A stretch of 64,000 nt of DNA, from the NCBI RefSeq assembly GCF_019670105.1, contig NZ_AP023032.1, forward strand, positions 871,501-935,500, in the 5' to 3' direction. Every line of letters begins with the position of its first letter. The first letter of the stretch is position 1. The stretch is from Agarivorans albus. GTDB lineage: Bacteria; Pseudomonadota; Gammaproteobacteria; Enterobacterales; Celerinatantimonadaceae. The notes beneath the pieces were generated by a model that worked only from the letters and a program-made list of their open reading frames with translations, did no database searches and had not been told where the DNA came from. Shown here piece after piece: positions 9,064-19,307 of this stretch. Made by a program: the position numbers and the translations under genes.

Positions 9064-10350
9064 ATGTCGTTTAGTGCGTTAGGTTTGTGTGATGTTTTGC
9101 TAAAAGCCGTTGCAGAGCAGGGTTATGCCACTCCATCATCAATACAGCTTGAAGCGATTCCAGCTGTGTTAAGCCAGCGTGATGTTATGGCGGCAGCACA
9201 AACTGGCACCGGTAAAACGGCCGCTTTTACCTTGCCAATGGTGCAGCTGTTAGCGGGTGGGAACAAGCCGCAGGCCTTAGCGGTGCGGGCATTAGTGATT
9301 GCCCCAACTCGAGAGCTGGCTGCACAAGTTGCCGAAAGTGTTAAAAACTACAGCAACAAGATGAACATTAGCACTGCTGCGGTATTTGGTGGGGTGAGGA
9401 TTGAGCCGCAAATCGCTCAGCTGCGAGATGGAGTAGACGTGCTGGTGGCAACACCGGGTAGATTGCTTGATCTTTATAAACAACAGGCTGTTAAGTTTGA
9501 GCAGCTTGAGATTTTAGTGTTTGATGAAGCAGACCGGATGTTAGATTTAGGCTTTATCGACGATATTCGCAGTATTCAAAGCTTACTGCCTAAACAGCGC
9601 CAAACTTTACTGTTCTCTGCCACCTTTTCTCAACCGATTAAGGCGCTAGCCAGGGGCATGCTTAATAACCCCAAGCTTATTGAAGTAACCGCAGTAAATA
9701 GCACCGTTGATACGGTTAAACAGCGTATTCACCCAGTGGATAAAGCACGTAAAAGCGCCTTGTTAATCTACCTGCTTAAAAAGCATAAATGGACGCAAGT
9801 GCTGGTGTTTAGTCGCACTAAACGCGGTGCCGATGCTTTGGTCTCTCAGTTAGCGAATGTGGGGATTACGGCTGCTTCTATTCATGCAAACCGTACCCAA
9901 CATGCGCGAACCAATGCTCTAGAGGGCTTTAAAGGTGGCAGCATAAAAGTGCTGGTGGCTACCGATATTGCTTCGCGAGGCATTGATGTTAGCCAACTGC
10001 CATGTGTGATTAATGTTGATTTACCTTATGTTGCAGAGGACTACGTGCATCGTATTGGCCGCACCGGGCGTGCTGGAGCCTCTGGCTTGGCGATTTCATT
10101 GTTTAGTGAAGATGAGTCTAAACAGCTAAAGGCAATAGAACGACTGATTGGCCGCCAGTTTACATTGGATGTTATCCCGCGCTTTGCTCCTACTCAAAAA
10201 CAGCCAGAACCGCCTTGTGATGACGACGATGTGTATGGCAATTTTGAGCCAGACCCTGTCGCGGATTACAAAGGTAAATCTAAAGGGCGAGGAAGCCGCA
10301 GTGGGAAAAGCTCTAGCAGAAGTGCTAAAAGTAACAAGCGGACAAGGTAG
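9064..10350 (+). CDS. rhlE: DEAD-box ATP-dependent RNA helicase, RhlE type
   Basis: RNA-unwinding ATPase for ribosome maturation or mRNA turnover. From ATG 9064 it has 428 residues; a TTG two codons earlier is less likely because AAGG is best placed for the ATG. All core motifs are present: Q motif GYATPSSIQ, AQTGTGKT (45-52), PTRELA, TPGR, DEAD (154-157), SAT (185-187), ATDIASRGID and HRIGRTGRAG. The opening MSFSALGL is typical of RhlE. The C-terminal tail is basic, Ser/Arg/Lys-rich and low-complexity, as expected for RNA binding. Confidence 0.9.
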   Translation: MSFSALGLCDVLLKAVAEQGYATPSSIQLEAIPAVLSQRDVMAAAQTGTGKTAAFTLPMVQLLAGGNKPQALAVRALVIAPTRELAAQVAESVKNYSNKMNISTAAVFGGVRIEPQIAQLRDGVDVLVATPGRLLDLYKQQAVKFEQLEILVFDEADRMLDLGFIDDIRSIQSLLPKQRQTLLFSATFSQPIKALARGMLNNPKLIEVTAVNSTVDTVKQRIHPVDKARKSALLIYLLKKHKWTQVLVFSRTKRGADALVSQLANVGITAASIHANRTQHARTNALEGFKGGSIKVLVATDIASRGIDVSQLPCVINVDLPYVAEDYVHRIGRTGRAGASGLAISLFSEDESKQLKAIERLIGRQFTLDVIPRFAPTQKQPEPPCDDDDVYGNFEPDPVADYKGKSKGRGSRSGKSSSRSAKSNKRTR

Positions 10351-10500
10351 CCTTATCTACTAACGGTAAATGCGATTATTTGATTTACTGAATCTGAAAT
10401 TACTTTATTGATTGTTGTGTTACTAGTGGTAATATCGCTATGTACTCGTAGCATTGTTATTGGGCTCTAATTATCTTCTGATGATTGAGTTTTATATTGT

Positions 10501-10947
10501 ATGAAGGGAAACACTGTACACATGGAAGAGATAAAGGATTTCATCGTTGATGTTGGAGATGACAACTTAGTTGTTTCTTTATCTGATACCAGCGAAAAGA
10601 TTAGCTTAAGAGGTGTTGTTGTGGAACATGGTTTTAGCGTTCCAGCAATTGGTACTCTTTGGTTGACTAGCGATGATTCGCCTTATGAGGAAACGCTACA
10701 CATAAGTTTAGTTGATAAAGACTTAAAGCTCATTGAGCAAGTTGAGTTGTATAAACCATACACCCCCGGTGTTCTAAAGGATGTTGTAGCTAATGATAAC
10801 TCTATTCAATTTGAGTTTTGGCAAGGCGTTTTTCACCAAGTAACCATAGAAAATCAAAAGAAATTGCGTTTTTCTCGTTTCTTTCCTCAAGCTGGCTGTC
10901 ATTACTCAAATAAATTTGAGGCTAGCTACTTAACTATTTCGAAGTAA
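10501..10947 (+). CDS. Protein of unknown function, partner of the 10958 gene
   Basis: This 148-residue protein is not recognised. It has no signal peptide or membrane segment and looks like a small acidic beta-rich cytoplasmic protein. The first ATG has no clear ribosome site; the ATG at 10522 follows AAGGGA by about 13 bases, so the true start may be seven codons later. The stop is 10 bases before the next ATG, which points to an operon. By position it could be an immunity or chaperone partner of the membrane-active protein that follows; this is inference only. Confidence 0.6.
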   Translation: MKGNTVHMEEIKDFIVDVGDDNLVVSLSDTSEKISLRGVVVEHGFSVPAIGTLWLTSDDSPYEETLHISLVDKDLKLIEQVELYKPYTPGVLKDVVANDNSIQFEFWQGVFHQVTIENQKKLRFSRFFPQAGCHYSNKFEASYLTISK

Positions 10948-10957
10948 GGCATTAAGA

Positions 10958-11986
10958 ATGGATGCTTATTTAAACGATAAAGATATCGAGAGCTGTATCC
11001 AGCAAATGGAGGTTGCAGCGATTAACTTTGGTAGCCGCTTTATTAATGATTCAAAAGTGCGTGCTCTATACATGGCTCAAACTAAGTCCATGGCAACAGA
11101 GTTGAAGGCTGCATACAAATCAGGGCATATTACACCAAAGCAAGCAGCGTTATCAGCAAACCAGATGCGCAATGAGATTATGGATTTTGCTCGAAGTAAA
11201 ACAAGCGATATCGGCCGAGCAAAGGTAGTAAAGCTTAAGGCTAGGGGGCTAGATCTTGAAACGCTGTTAAATAAATATTCGAATAAGCATTTTGGAAAAG
11301 CTTTTAGTGATTTAACTGAGCCTGAAGCTGCAACTATCTACAAGAATATCGTGTCTAGTGCAGGAAGAGCCAACCCTAAAGTTAGTGTGAGAGCGAGCAA
11401 CTTAGGCAGAGCGGGGCGCGCTCTTTGGGTGCTATCTGCTTGTATAGCTGTATATAACATTAGTAATGCCAGCAATAAGCTCAAAGCTACTGGCAGGGAG
11501 GCGGCTAACGTTGGTGGTGGTTTCGCTGGCGGTGCTGCAGGTGGAGCTGTAGCAGGCATATGGTGTGGACCTATTGGAGTGGCAATTGGAGTTGTCGTTG
11601 GTGGTGTATTGGGTTCAGTTCTTTCTGATCAAGTGTATGTTGAGTTAGCTGGACCTGACGGAGATTTTGCTAAAGCATTTATCCCAAGGTTCACGAATGC
11701 TTTCTCTACTAAAGAAAGTCAAATGGCTTCAGCCTTAGTGAAAGAGTGTTCTTACGAACTCGATAAAGTGTTCAGTGTTTTTGTTGAGTTAAATGACAAG
11801 TATTCAACTGATGCTGACGATGTTGCAATGTACTACACCAAATTGGTAAAAAGTGGTGACTTCCCGCTGGTAAAGCAAGCCTTATCTCTTCATCAATCTT
11901 TAAAAAGCTACTTAATTCAATCAATGGAAAGTGGTTGGACGTCTGCCGATGAAAAAGACTGTATAAGATATTTGCATCAAATATAG
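10958..11986 (+). CDS. Protein with glycine-zipper membrane hairpin, possibly effector-like
   Basis: This 342-residue protein has no signal peptide. Residues 1-150 are mostly helical and charged. Residues 155-170 are hydrophobic (ALWVLSACIAVYNI), and 185-222 form a Gly/Ala zipper (GGGFAGGAAGGAVAG, then GVAIGVVVGGVLGS). The rest is again soluble and helical. A buried zipper inside a soluble chain resembles pore-forming domains of some contact-delivered effectors, but no VgrG, Rhs or toxin marker gene is nearby and I claim no family. AAGG lies 8 bases before the ATG; it is coupled to the 10501 gene. Confidence 0.6.
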   Translation: MDAYLNDKDIESCIQQMEVAAINFGSRFINDSKVRALYMAQTKSMATELKAAYKSGHITPKQAALSANQMRNEIMDFARSKTSDIGRAKVVKLKARGLDLETLLNKYSNKHFGKAFSDLTEPEAATIYKNIVSSAGRANPKVSVRASNLGRAGRALWVLSACIAVYNISNASNKLKATGREAANVGGGFAGGAAGGAVAGIWCGPIGVAIGVVVGGVLGSVLSDQVYVELAGPDGDFAKAFIPRFTNAFSTKESQMASALVKECSYELDKVFSVFVELNDKYSTDADDVAMYYTKLVKSGDFPLVKQALSLHQSLKSYLIQSMESGWTSADEKDCIRYLHQI

Positions 11987-12124
11987 CTCCAATGAATAAA
12001 GGCGTAGGTTTGCTTAATTTAAATAGCTAATTGTCGCCTTCTTCTTAACACCTTCCCTCAACTCATATCTCAGAAACGATTCTGAATAATCTTTAACTTA
12101 CCTTCGAAATACTGTAGTTTATTT

Positions 12125-12144
12125 TTAATTGGACGTTCAATTAA
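12125..12144. promoter_or_regulatory. BetI-type operator
   Basis: TTAATTGGACGTTCAATTAA is a 20-base palindrome with one mismatched pair, ending 20 bases before the betI ATG. Sequence and position fit the dyad bound by BetI repressors, which choline relieves. Confidence 0.75.
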
Positions 12145-12164
12145 TAAAAATTTGAGTGACACTT

Positions 12165-12758
12165 ATGCCAAAGGTAGGGATGCCTGAAATACGTAAACCG
12201 CAGCTGGTAGAGGCTACTATGGCGGTAATAAACGAAGTAGGTTTGTCGGGCGCAAGCGTGACTTTAATTAGTAAAAAAGCCGGTGTGTCTTCGGGCATTA
12301 TTCATCATTATTTTGGTGGTAAACACGGCCTATTAGAAGAAACTATGCGTACTGTGTTACGTAAGTTATCTGCCGCTTCCATTGCGCATTTGCAAGCCGT
12401 TGAGCCCAACGATGTAATGGCTAGGGTTAAAGCGATTGTTGCTGCCAATTTTGATGGCTACCAAGTAGAAGGCAAGGTAGTTAAAACCTGGTTAGCATTT
12501 TGGGCGCAGGCGATGCACGACCAAGATTTACATCGCTTGCAACGTGTGAATGAGCGCCGCTTATTGTCGCACCTTCGTTTTGAACTCAAACACATTTTAC
12601 CTGCCGAACAAGCCGCTTTTGTTGCCCAAGGTATAGCAGCACTTATCGACGGTATTTGGCTGCGCGGGGCACTTAATCCCGAGGGTATTTCTGCTGATTA
12701 TGCGCAAAAGCTGGTAGCAGATTACCTAGAAAAACAACTCGCTCCCTATTTAGGCTAA
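12165..12758 (+). CDS. betI: Choline-responsive repressor BetI (TetR family)
   Basis: TetR-type repressor of the choline-to-glycine-betaine genes; choline releases it. From ATG 12165 it has 197 residues and starts [15 protein letters not shown], very close to known BetI; a GTG three codons earlier is less likely. The helix-turn-helix lies at about residues 28-50 ([21 protein letters not shown]). It heads the bet cluster and sits directly behind a BetI-type palindrome, so it is probably autoregulated together with betBA. Confidence 0.94.
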   Translation: MPKVGMPEIRKPQLVEATMAVINEVGLSGASVTLISKKAGVSSGIIHHYFGGKHGLLEETMRTVLRKLSAASIAHLQAVEPNDVMARVKAIVAANFDGYQVEGKVVKTWLAFWAQAMHDQDLHRLQRVNERRLLSHLRFELKHILPAEQAAFVAQGIAALIDGIWLRGALNPEGISADYAQKLVADYLEKQLAPYLG

Positions 12759-12799
12759 GTTTTAACTAAGCAACAACAGCTAACTACTAAGGCATTTTG

Positions 12800-14260
12800 A
12801 TGACAATGAAGTCTCTTTTTATCCATGGGGAAGCCCTTGAAGGCTCTTCGGCGGATACGTTTATCACAACTAACCCGGCCACCGGCGAGGCGCTAGCTGA
12901 AATTACTCAGGCCTCTGCCGAGGATGTAGACCGCGCTGTGGCCTCTGCACAGAAGGGCTTTAAAGTGTGGTCAGCTATGAGTGGCGCTGAGCGAGGTCGC
13001 ATTATGATGCGAGCTGTTGCCATATTACGTGAACGTAATGACGAGCTGGCAGAGTTAGAAGTGAAAGACACCGGTAAGCCGATTCAAGAAGCGATAGCGG
13101 TAGACATTGTTACTGGTGCCGATGTGATTGAGTATTACGCGGGTTTGGCAGCGGCTATTCAAGGCCAGCAACAAGACCTAGGCCACGGTCAGTTTTTTTA
13201 TACGCGTCGCGAACCCTTAGGTGTATGTGCCGGAATAGGCGCATGGAACTACCCCATTCAAATTGCCATGTGGAAATCTGCCCCTGCCATAGCGGCAGGC
13301 AACGCCATGGTGTTTAAACCTTCGGAAGAAACCCCTTTGTCTGTACTCAAATTGGCAGAGATCTTTAGCGAGGCTGGCGTGCCTGAAGGTGTCTTTAACG
13401 TGGTGCAAGGTGATTATCGAGTTGGGCAAATGCTGTCGCGCCACCCTGATATCGCCAAGGTTTCGTTTACTGGTGAATCAGGCACCGGCAAGAAGGTAAT
13501 GGCCGATGCTGCTGGCACGCTCAAAGACATCACTATGGAGCTGGGCGGTAAGTCACCTCTCATTGTATTTGACGATGCCAAGCTAAATAACGCGGTGTCG
13601 GCAGCCATGCTAGCTAATTTTTATACCCAAGGAGAGGTGTGTACTCACGGTACACGGGTGTTTGTGCATGATGCCATTTACGATGAGTTTGTAGAGAAAA
13701 TTACCCATCGAACACGCAAGCTAAAGGTGGGTGACCCAAGTGATACGGAGACACAAATTGGCGCGCTTATCTCGCGCGAGCATTTAGAGAAGGTGCTGGG
13801 TTTTATTGAAGCAGCAAAAGCCTCTGGCGCACGTTTACTATGTGGTGGCCAGCGTGAAACGGCCAATGGCTTAGATAAAGGTTACTTCGTGCAACCCACC
13901 ATTTTTGCAGATTGTAGCGACGATATGCCGCAAGTTAAGCATGAAATTTTTGGCCCGGTAATGTCGATTCTCCGTTTTAATGATGAAGATGAAGTGATTA
14001 AACGTGCTAACGCTACCGAGTATGGTTTGGCGGCGGGTTTGTTCACCCAAAACTTATCGCGTGCTCATCGGGTTATTGCACAAATAGAAGCCGGTATTTG
14101 CTGGGTAAATACCTGGGGCGGCTCGCCAGCAGAAATGCCCGTAGGCGGTTATAAACAGTCGGGCATCGGCCGAGAGAATGGCATAGAAACGCTTAATCAC
14201 TACACTCAAAATAAGAGTGTAATGATTGAGTTAGGTGACTTAGAAAGCCCTTACGAATAA
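12800..14260 (+). CDS. betB: Betaine aldehyde dehydrogenase
   Basis: NAD(P)-dependent oxidation of betaine aldehyde to glycine betaine, the second step of osmoprotectant synthesis. It has 486 residues from ATG 12800, where AAGG is well spaced; the TTG just before it is unlikely. The catalytic Cys is C281 ([12 protein letters not shown]) and the general base is E247 (MELGGKSPL); the cofactor loop is [11 protein letters not shown]. Many BetB have Asn where this protein has His after CT, a minor change. It lies 41 bases after betI and 52 before betA. Confidence 0.95.
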   Translation: MTMKSLFIHGEALEGSSADTFITTNPATGEALAEITQASAEDVDRAVASAQKGFKVWSAMSGAERGRIMMRAVAILRERNDELAELEVKDTGKPIQEAIAVDIVTGADVIEYYAGLAAAIQGQQQDLGHGQFFYTRREPLGVCAGIGAWNYPIQIAMWKSAPAIAAGNAMVFKPSEETPLSVLKLAEIFSEAGVPEGVFNVVQGDYRVGQMLSRHPDIAKVSFTGESGTGKKVMADAAGTLKDITMELGGKSPLIVFDDAKLNNAVSAAMLANFYTQGEVCTHGTRVFVHDAIYDEFVEKITHRTRKLKVGDPSDTETQIGALISREHLEKVLGFIEAAKASGARLLCGGQRETANGLDKGYFVQPTIFADCSDDMPQVKHEIFGPVMSILRFNDEDEVIKRANATEYGLAAGLFTQNLSRAHRVIAQIEAGICWVNTWGGSPAEMPVGGYKQSGIGRENGIETLNHYTQNKSVMIELGDLESPYE

Positions 14261-14312
14261 GCCATTCAGCACTAACCACTGCTAAGGCTGGGTTGGCCAA
14301 ACAGGGAATAAG

Positions 14313-15983
14313 ATGAACACCAATTACGATTATATTATTGTTGGCGCAGGCTCTGCAGGTTGTGTATTAGCCGACCGCTTAAGTGCTTGTGGTAAACATA
14401 CGGTTTTATTGCTTGAGGCGGGCGGCAGCGACAAAAGTATATTTATTCAAATGCCTACTGCTTTGTCTTACCCCATGAATAGCAAAAAGTATGCATGGCA
14501 GTTTGAAAGCCAGCCAGAGCCGGGTATTGATAATCGCCGTTTGCATTGCCCAAGAGGGCGAGTGCTCGGTGGCAGTTCTTCGATTAATGGCATGGTGTAT
14601 GTGCGTGGTCATGCTTGCGACTTTGATGAATGGGCAGAGCAGGGCGCACAGGGGTGGAGTTATCAAGAATGCTTGCCCTATTTTCGCCGAGCTGAGTCAT
14701 GGATTGATGGCGCCGATGATTACCGAGGGGGCGATGGCCCACTGGCTACCTGCGCTGGTAATAATATGAACTTAAACCCGCTTTATCAGGCCTTTATTGA
14801 TGCTGGTCAGCAAGCGGGTTACCCAACAACCAGTGATTACAACGGTTACCAGCAAGAGGGATTTGGCCCCATGCATATGACCGTAGACAAAGGCGTGCGC
14901 GCTTCAACATCAAACGCTTACTTACGCCGAGCCCTTAAGCGCAGCAACCTCACCTTGCTAAAAGGTGTGCTTACCCGCAAGGTACTAATTAAAGACCAAC
15001 ATGCCATTGGGGTAGAAATTGAGCGAACTGGCCAAGTAGAAAAGCTGTTTACCAACAAAGAAGTGCTGCTGGCTGCAGGCTCTATAGGTTCGCCGCAGTT
15101 ATTGCAGTTATCGGGCATTGGGCCGAAAGCCGTTTTAAAAGATGCAGGTGTTGAGCTGGTTCAAGATTTGCCAGGTGTGGGGGAAAACCTGCAAGATCAC
15201 TTAGAAGTGTATTTTCAATATGCCTGTCGCCAGCCGATAACCCTTAACAGTAAGTTAGGGCTAATTAGCAAAGGCTTGATTGGCGCGCGTTGGTTATTAC
15301 GAAAAGATGGTTTAGGCGCAACTAATCATTTTGAATCTTGCGCGTTTATTCGCTCGCGGGCTGGACTGAAATGGCCGAATATTCAATATCACTTTTTACC
15401 CGCAGCGATGCGTTACGACGGCCAAGCTGCTTTTAGTGGGCATGGTTTTCAGGTTCATGTTGGGCCTAATAAACCCCAAAGCCGAGGGCGAGTGTGGATT
15501 AGCTCGGCCGATCCTCATGCCAAACCTAATATTCAGTTTAACTACATTAGCACCGAGCAAGACAAGCAAGACTGGCGTGACTGTATTCGTTTAAGTCGAG
15601 AGATTTTGGCGCAGCCAGCCATGGATGGTTATCGCGGCGAAGAGATTCAACCCGGCGCTAATATTAACAGCGATGAAGCGATAGATGCGTGGGTAAGGCA
15701 AAATGTAGAAAGTGCTTATCACCCTTCGTGCAGTTGTAAAATGGGCGGTGATGATGACCCAATGGCCGTGGTAAATAGCCAGTGCCAAGTAAAAGGCATT
15801 ACTGGCTTACGGGTGATTGATTCCTCGGTATTTCCTACTATTCCTAATGGTAATCTTAACGCCCCTACCATTATGGTGGCGGAGAAAATAGCGGACTCTG
15901 TTTTAGGAAAACCACCGCTTGCTCCTTCAACGGCAAGCACTTGGATAGCCCCTGATTGGCAAACTAAACAGCGAAGTACTTAG
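14313..15983 (+). CDS. betA: Choline dehydrogenase (GMC oxidoreductase)
   Basis: FAD flavoprotein that oxidises choline to betaine aldehyde, usually membrane-associated and coupled to the respiratory chain. The 556 residues match BetA. The FAD dinucleotide loop is [12 protein letters not shown] at the N-terminus; the GMC signature is [18 protein letters not shown]. The catalytic His is H470 ([12 protein letters not shown]), with the paired Asn in [14 protein letters not shown]. It closes the betIBA cluster. No choline transporter gene lies alongside. Confidence 0.95.
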   Translation: MNTNYDYIIVGAGSAGCVLADRLSACGKHTVLLLEAGGSDKSIFIQMPTALSYPMNSKKYAWQFESQPEPGIDNRRLHCPRGRVLGGSSSINGMVYVRGHACDFDEWAEQGAQGWSYQECLPYFRRAESWIDGADDYRGGDGPLATCAGNNMNLNPLYQAFIDAGQQAGYPTTSDYNGYQQEGFGPMHMTVDKGVRASTSNAYLRRALKRSNLTLLKGVLTRKVLIKDQHAIGVEIERTGQVEKLFTNKEVLLAAGSIGSPQLLQLSGIGPKAVLKDAGVELVQDLPGVGENLQDHLEVYFQYACRQPITLNSKLGLISKGLIGARWLLRKDGLGATNHFESCAFIRSRAGLKWPNIQYHFLPAAMRYDGQAAFSGHGFQVHVGPNKPQSRGRVWISSADPHAKPNIQFNYISTEQDKQDWRDCIRLSREILAQPAMDGYRGEEIQPGANINSDEAIDAWVRQNVESAYHPSCSCKMGGDDDPMAVVNSQCQVKGITGLRVIDSSVFPTIPNGNLNAPTIMVAEKIADSVLGKPPLAPSTASTWIAPDWQTKQRST

Positions 15984-16113
15984 CTCTGCATAGCGCTAAC
16001 TAAAGCTTAGCTTTGTGCCAACTGTGGCCGACTATCTCGCTTAGTTGGCCTCAGCTAATCATTTCATTATTTGCAGTTATTTACCGACTAAATTATGTCG
16101 TACATCTCATTTT

Positions 16114-16127
16114 TGTAAACGTTTACA
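16114..16127. promoter_or_regulatory. LacI/GalR-type operator, distal
   Basis: TGTAAACGTTTACA is a perfect 14-base palindrome with the central CG typical of LacI-family sites. It lies about 390 bases before the kinase ATG. Confidence 0.7.
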
Positions 16128-16342
16128 CTTGTTCTCTTGATTTATTTTTTATAGAGGAACACATTAACATCAGAAATGTTGCACTGCCAATTGGTTGGTT
16201 TTTAAACCCCAAATGTAGCTGTTATAGAGTTTCCACTGTTATTAACGCACTGCTTAGCAGTTGTGGTGTTTTAGCAGCGGCTTCTTCATTACTTGCTCCA
16301 CTATGCCTTAAAAGCTAAATACAGTGTTTTCTTGTTTTTGTG

Positions 16343-16356
16343 TGTAAACGTTTCCA
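16343..16356. promoter_or_regulatory. LacI/GalR-type operator, proximal
   Basis: TGTAAACGTTTCCA matches the distal site in all but one base. Centre-to-centre spacing to the distal site is 229 bases, suitable for looping. No LacI-family gene is present in the window. Confidence 0.65.
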
Positions 16357-16516
16357 TTTCCGTGTTCATGGCTATAAAAGTCAACGAGGTGGGTTTTGCT
16401 ACGCATGCTTTGTTGCACAGTGTAAGCACAATAAGAAACGCGGATTAAACAACAAGGCACTAGCAAAGGCATTAAAGAAGTTAGTAACTAGCAGTAAATA
16501 ACGGAGGTTTTTTTAC

Positions 16517-18151
16517 ATGGCCGATTTAGTGATTAATGACAGAGAATCGTGGGTAAATGACTCGATTGATGGAACCTTATATACCCAACAACACAATAAC
16601 CTTAGCCGCTTAGATTTTGGCAATGACATTAAAGTTATTGCCCGATCAGATTGGCGTAAAGACAAAGTGGCAATTATATGTGGCGGTGGCTCGGGCCACG
16701 AACCTGCTCATGCCGGTTTTGTTGGCAAGGGCATGTTAACCGCAGCGGTGTGTGGTGATTTGTTTGCCGCCCCAAGTGTAGACGCAGTGCTTAACGCAAT
16801 ATTGCATGTTACCGGCGACGCTGGCTGCTTGGTGATTATTAAGAATTATACTGGCGATCGACTTAACTTTGGGCTTGCTTGCGAGAAAGCCAAAGAAATG
16901 GGCCGCAAGGTAGAGATGGTAATTGTAAGCGATGATATCTCCATTCCGGATAACCCTAAACCTCGTGGTATTGCTGGCACTTTATTTGTGCATAAAGTTG
17001 CCGGTTATGTCGCCGAGCAAGGCGAAGATCTAGCCGCCGTAACCAAAGCCGCACAAGACACCATTGATGCAACGGCAAGCATTGGCATTGCCTTACAGAG
17101 TTGTACCTTACCAAGTGATAACAGTGAAGAGCGCATTGCCAAAGGTAAAGCTGAGTTAGGTTTGGGGATTCATGGTGAAGCAGGCATAGAAACTATCGAC
17201 CTAAGCCAGTGTAAAGAGTTGGTGCGCATAATGGCGGATAAGCTATTAACCGCTTGCCCTAGCAACAGCCATGCTGTGCTGATTAACAACTTAGGCGGCC
17301 TATCACCTATTGAGATGAACGTAGTAGCAAAAGATGTTGTTGAGTCTGCGCTGGGTGAAAATGCCGAATATTTTATTGGCCCGGCACCGTTGATGACCGC
17401 CATCGATATGAAAGGCTTCTCGATCTCAATGTTAAAGCTAGACGAGCTTAAACGTGCCGCCTTGTTTGCTGATAGCCAAACAAGTGCATGGCCTGGCGTT
17501 AGCACTAAGCAGCCTTTAGCGTTCACTCCCTGTGAGTCACAGTCTTCGACCGTTAAATTTGCGGCTTCGCAAAATGATGAAGTGGCCAGCGCTTTACGCA
17601 CTGCGTGTAACACCATTATCGATAACGAAAGTGCACTAAACCACCTCGATGCCATCGTGGGCGATGGAGATACCGGTTCAACCTTTGCCTCTGGCGCACG
17701 TAAGGTGCTTGCCGAATTAGACGCTAATCAATTGCCTTTAAACGAGCCTGCACTGCTGATGACCTTGATTGGCCAACAGTTAACTACGGTAATGGGCGGC
17801 TCATCGGGTGTATTGCTGTCTATCTTCTTTACCGCTGCTGGTCGAGAGTTAGCTGGCAGTGATGATTTAGTCGCTGCCCTGCAAGCTGGCTTAGCCAGAA
17901 TGATGCATTACGGCGGCGCTGCAGTAGGCGATAGAACCATGATCGATGCTTTATTCCCGGCTTTTGAAGCCTGGAAGAAAGACGGTTTTGCTGCGGGAGT
18001 ACTGGCGGCTAAAGCAGGGGCAGAGAGCACGCTAACGATGACTAAAGCAAACGCTGGGCGCTCGTCTTATTTAAACAGCGACACCTTAAATGGGGTAAAA
18101 GACCCTGGTGCATTCGCTGTTGAAAAAGTATTTGAATCATTATCGAAGTAG
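16517..18151 (+). CDS. dhaK: ATP-dependent dihydroxyacetone kinase (fused DhaK-DhaL)
   Basis: Phosphorylates dihydroxyacetone to DHAP using ATP. The 544 residues hold a DAK1 domain (about 1-330) and a DAK2 domain (about 350-544) in one chain, the ATP-type arrangement rather than the PTS-dependent split form. DAK1 shows GGGSGHEPAHAGFVGKG and the substrate-binding His219 (GLGIHGEAG). DAK2 shows the phosphate and Mg loop VGDGDTGSTFASGA. ACGGAGG precedes the ATG. It is followed 10 bases later by gldA, so the pair converts glycerol to DHAP. The upstream LacI-type sites suggest repression. Confidence 0.93.
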   Translation: MADLVINDRESWVNDSIDGTLYTQQHNNLSRLDFGNDIKVIARSDWRKDKVAIICGGGSGHEPAHAGFVGKGMLTAAVCGDLFAAPSVDAVLNAILHVTGDAGCLVIIKNYTGDRLNFGLACEKAKEMGRKVEMVIVSDDISIPDNPKPRGIAGTLFVHKVAGYVAEQGEDLAAVTKAAQDTIDATASIGIALQSCTLPSDNSEERIAKGKAELGLGIHGEAGIETIDLSQCKELVRIMADKLLTACPSNSHAVLINNLGGLSPIEMNVVAKDVVESALGENAEYFIGPAPLMTAIDMKGFSISMLKLDELKRAALFADSQTSAWPGVSTKQPLAFTPCESQSSTVKFAASQNDEVASALRTACNTIIDNESALNHLDAIVGDGDTGSTFASGARKVLAELDANQLPLNEPALLMTLIGQQLTTVMGGSSGVLLSIFFTAAGRELAGSDDLVAALQAGLARMMHYGGAAVGDRTMIDALFPAFEAWKKDGFAAGVLAAKAGAESTLTMTKANAGRSSYLNSDTLNGVKDPGAFAVEKVFESLSK

Positions 18152-18161
18152 GGAGATGAAC

Positions 18162-19238
18162 ATGGACAAGATTATTATTTCACCTAGCAAATACATTCAG
18201 GGCGAAGGAGCATTAGCTAATATTGGTGAGTATGTTGCTACTTATGGTATGCAGCCATTGGTGATTGCCGATGATTTTGTAATGGGCTTAACCAAAGGCA
18301 CTGTTGAAGCGAGTTTTAAAGAACAGCTTGTTGAATTTGATACTTTTAATGGCGAATGCTCGCGAGAAGAAATTAACCGCTTAATCGACAAAACTGATTC
18401 GGTAAAAGCGGACGTGATTATTGGTATTGGTGGCGGTAAAACGCTAGATACCGCTAAGGCTGTTGCTTATTATTGCAAGTTGCCAGTGGTGATTGTGCCA
18501 ACCATTGCTTCTACCGACGCACCGACCAGTGCTTTAGCGGTTATTTACACCCCAGAAGGTGAGTTTAGCGAGTACTTACTATTCCCTTCTAATCCCAATA
18601 TGGTGATTATGGACACCGCTATTATTGCCGCAGCACCAGTGCGCTTAATTGTTGCCGGCATGGGCGATGCCTTGTCTACCTGGTTTGAAGCGCGCGCCAA
18701 TATGACCTCGGGTAAAACAACCATGGCAGGCGGCGCGCCAACCCGCGCTGCACAAGCTTTGGCTAAGTTGTGTTTTGAAACTTTAATGGCCGATGGCCTG
18801 AAAGCCAAAGTGGCCGTAGAGAACAAGGTAAGCACTAAAGCCGTCGAAAACATTATTGAAGCCAATACCTATTTAAGTGGCATTGGCTTTGAAAGCTCAG
18901 GTTTAGCTGCAGCGCACGCTATTCATAATGGTTTAACCAAGCTTGAAGAGTGTCACCATTTACTACATGGTGAAAAGGTTGCTTTTGGTACGCTCACTCA
19001 ATTGGTGTTGGAGAATGCACCTTTAGAGGAAATTAATCAGGTGATTGCGTTCTGTAAATCAATTGGTTTGCCTACTAACCTGCACGATATGGGAGTTAAA
19101 GAGATTGATCGCGATAAGTTGCTTAATGTAGCCGAAGTATCGTGCGCAGAGGGCGAAACCATTCACAACATGCCGTTCCCTGTTACCGCTCAATCGGTAC
19201 TGTCGGCAATATTAACTGCCCATCAATTGGGTAGTTAA
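18162..19238 (+). CDS. gldA: NAD-dependent glycerol dehydrogenase
   Basis: Zinc-dependent iron-type alcohol dehydrogenase converting glycerol and NAD to dihydroxyacetone and NADH. I start it at ATG 18162, six bases after GGGAG; the resulting MDKIIISPSKYIQG matches known GldA, giving 358 residues. The nucleotide site is GIGGGKTLDTAKA. Predicted zinc ligands are D169 (GMGDALSTWFEA), H252 (AAAHAIHNG) and H269 (LLHGEKVAFGTL). It is co-transcribed with the kinase and ends in a strong terminator. Confidence 0.95.
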   Translation: MDKIIISPSKYIQGEGALANIGEYVATYGMQPLVIADDFVMGLTKGTVEASFKEQLVEFDTFNGECSREEINRLIDKTDSVKADVIIGIGGGKTLDTAKAVAYYCKLPVVIVPTIASTDAPTSALAVIYTPEGEFSEYLLFPSNPNMVIMDTAIIAAAPVRLIVAGMGDALSTWFEARANMTSGKTTMAGGAPTRAAQALAKLCFETLMADGLKAKVAVENKVSTKAVENIIEANTYLSGIGFESSGLAAAHAIHNGLTKLEECHHLLHGEKVAFGTLTQLVLENAPLEEINQVIAFCKSIGLPTNLHDMGVKEIDRDKLLNVAEVSCAEGETIHNMPFPVTAQSVLSAILTAHQLGS

Positions 19239-19272
19239 CTCCAACTATTTAAGCACAACTTTAGTTGTTTTT

Positions 19273-19298
19273 ACCGAGCCACTAGGCTCGGTTTTTTT
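19273..19298 (+). terminator. Intrinsic terminator of the dhaK-gldA operon
   Basis: ACCGAGCC and GGCTCGGT form a perfect 8-bp stem around ACTA, followed by seven T. Confidence 0.92.
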
Positions 19299-19307
19299 GT
19301 TTTAACG

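Larger units (their letters stand above)
15984..16516 (+). promoter_or_regulatory. 533-base control region before the glycerol/dihydroxyacetone genes
   Basis: No supported gene. It contains two LacI-type operator sequences (16114 and 16343) and ends with ACGGAGG, the ribosome site for the kinase gene. A 101-codon open frame across this region (16013-16318) runs through the first operator and is judged spurious. Confidence 0.6.

Noticed and set aside
11338-11559. Ala/Pro-rich antisense open frame
   Set aside because: It is the opposite-strand shadow of the glycine-zipper segment of the 10958 gene.
16013-16318. 101-codon open frame between betA and the dihydroxyacetone kinase gene
   Set aside because: No ribosome site or recognisable protein; it runs through a perfect LacI-type operator and has no coding-like codon use.
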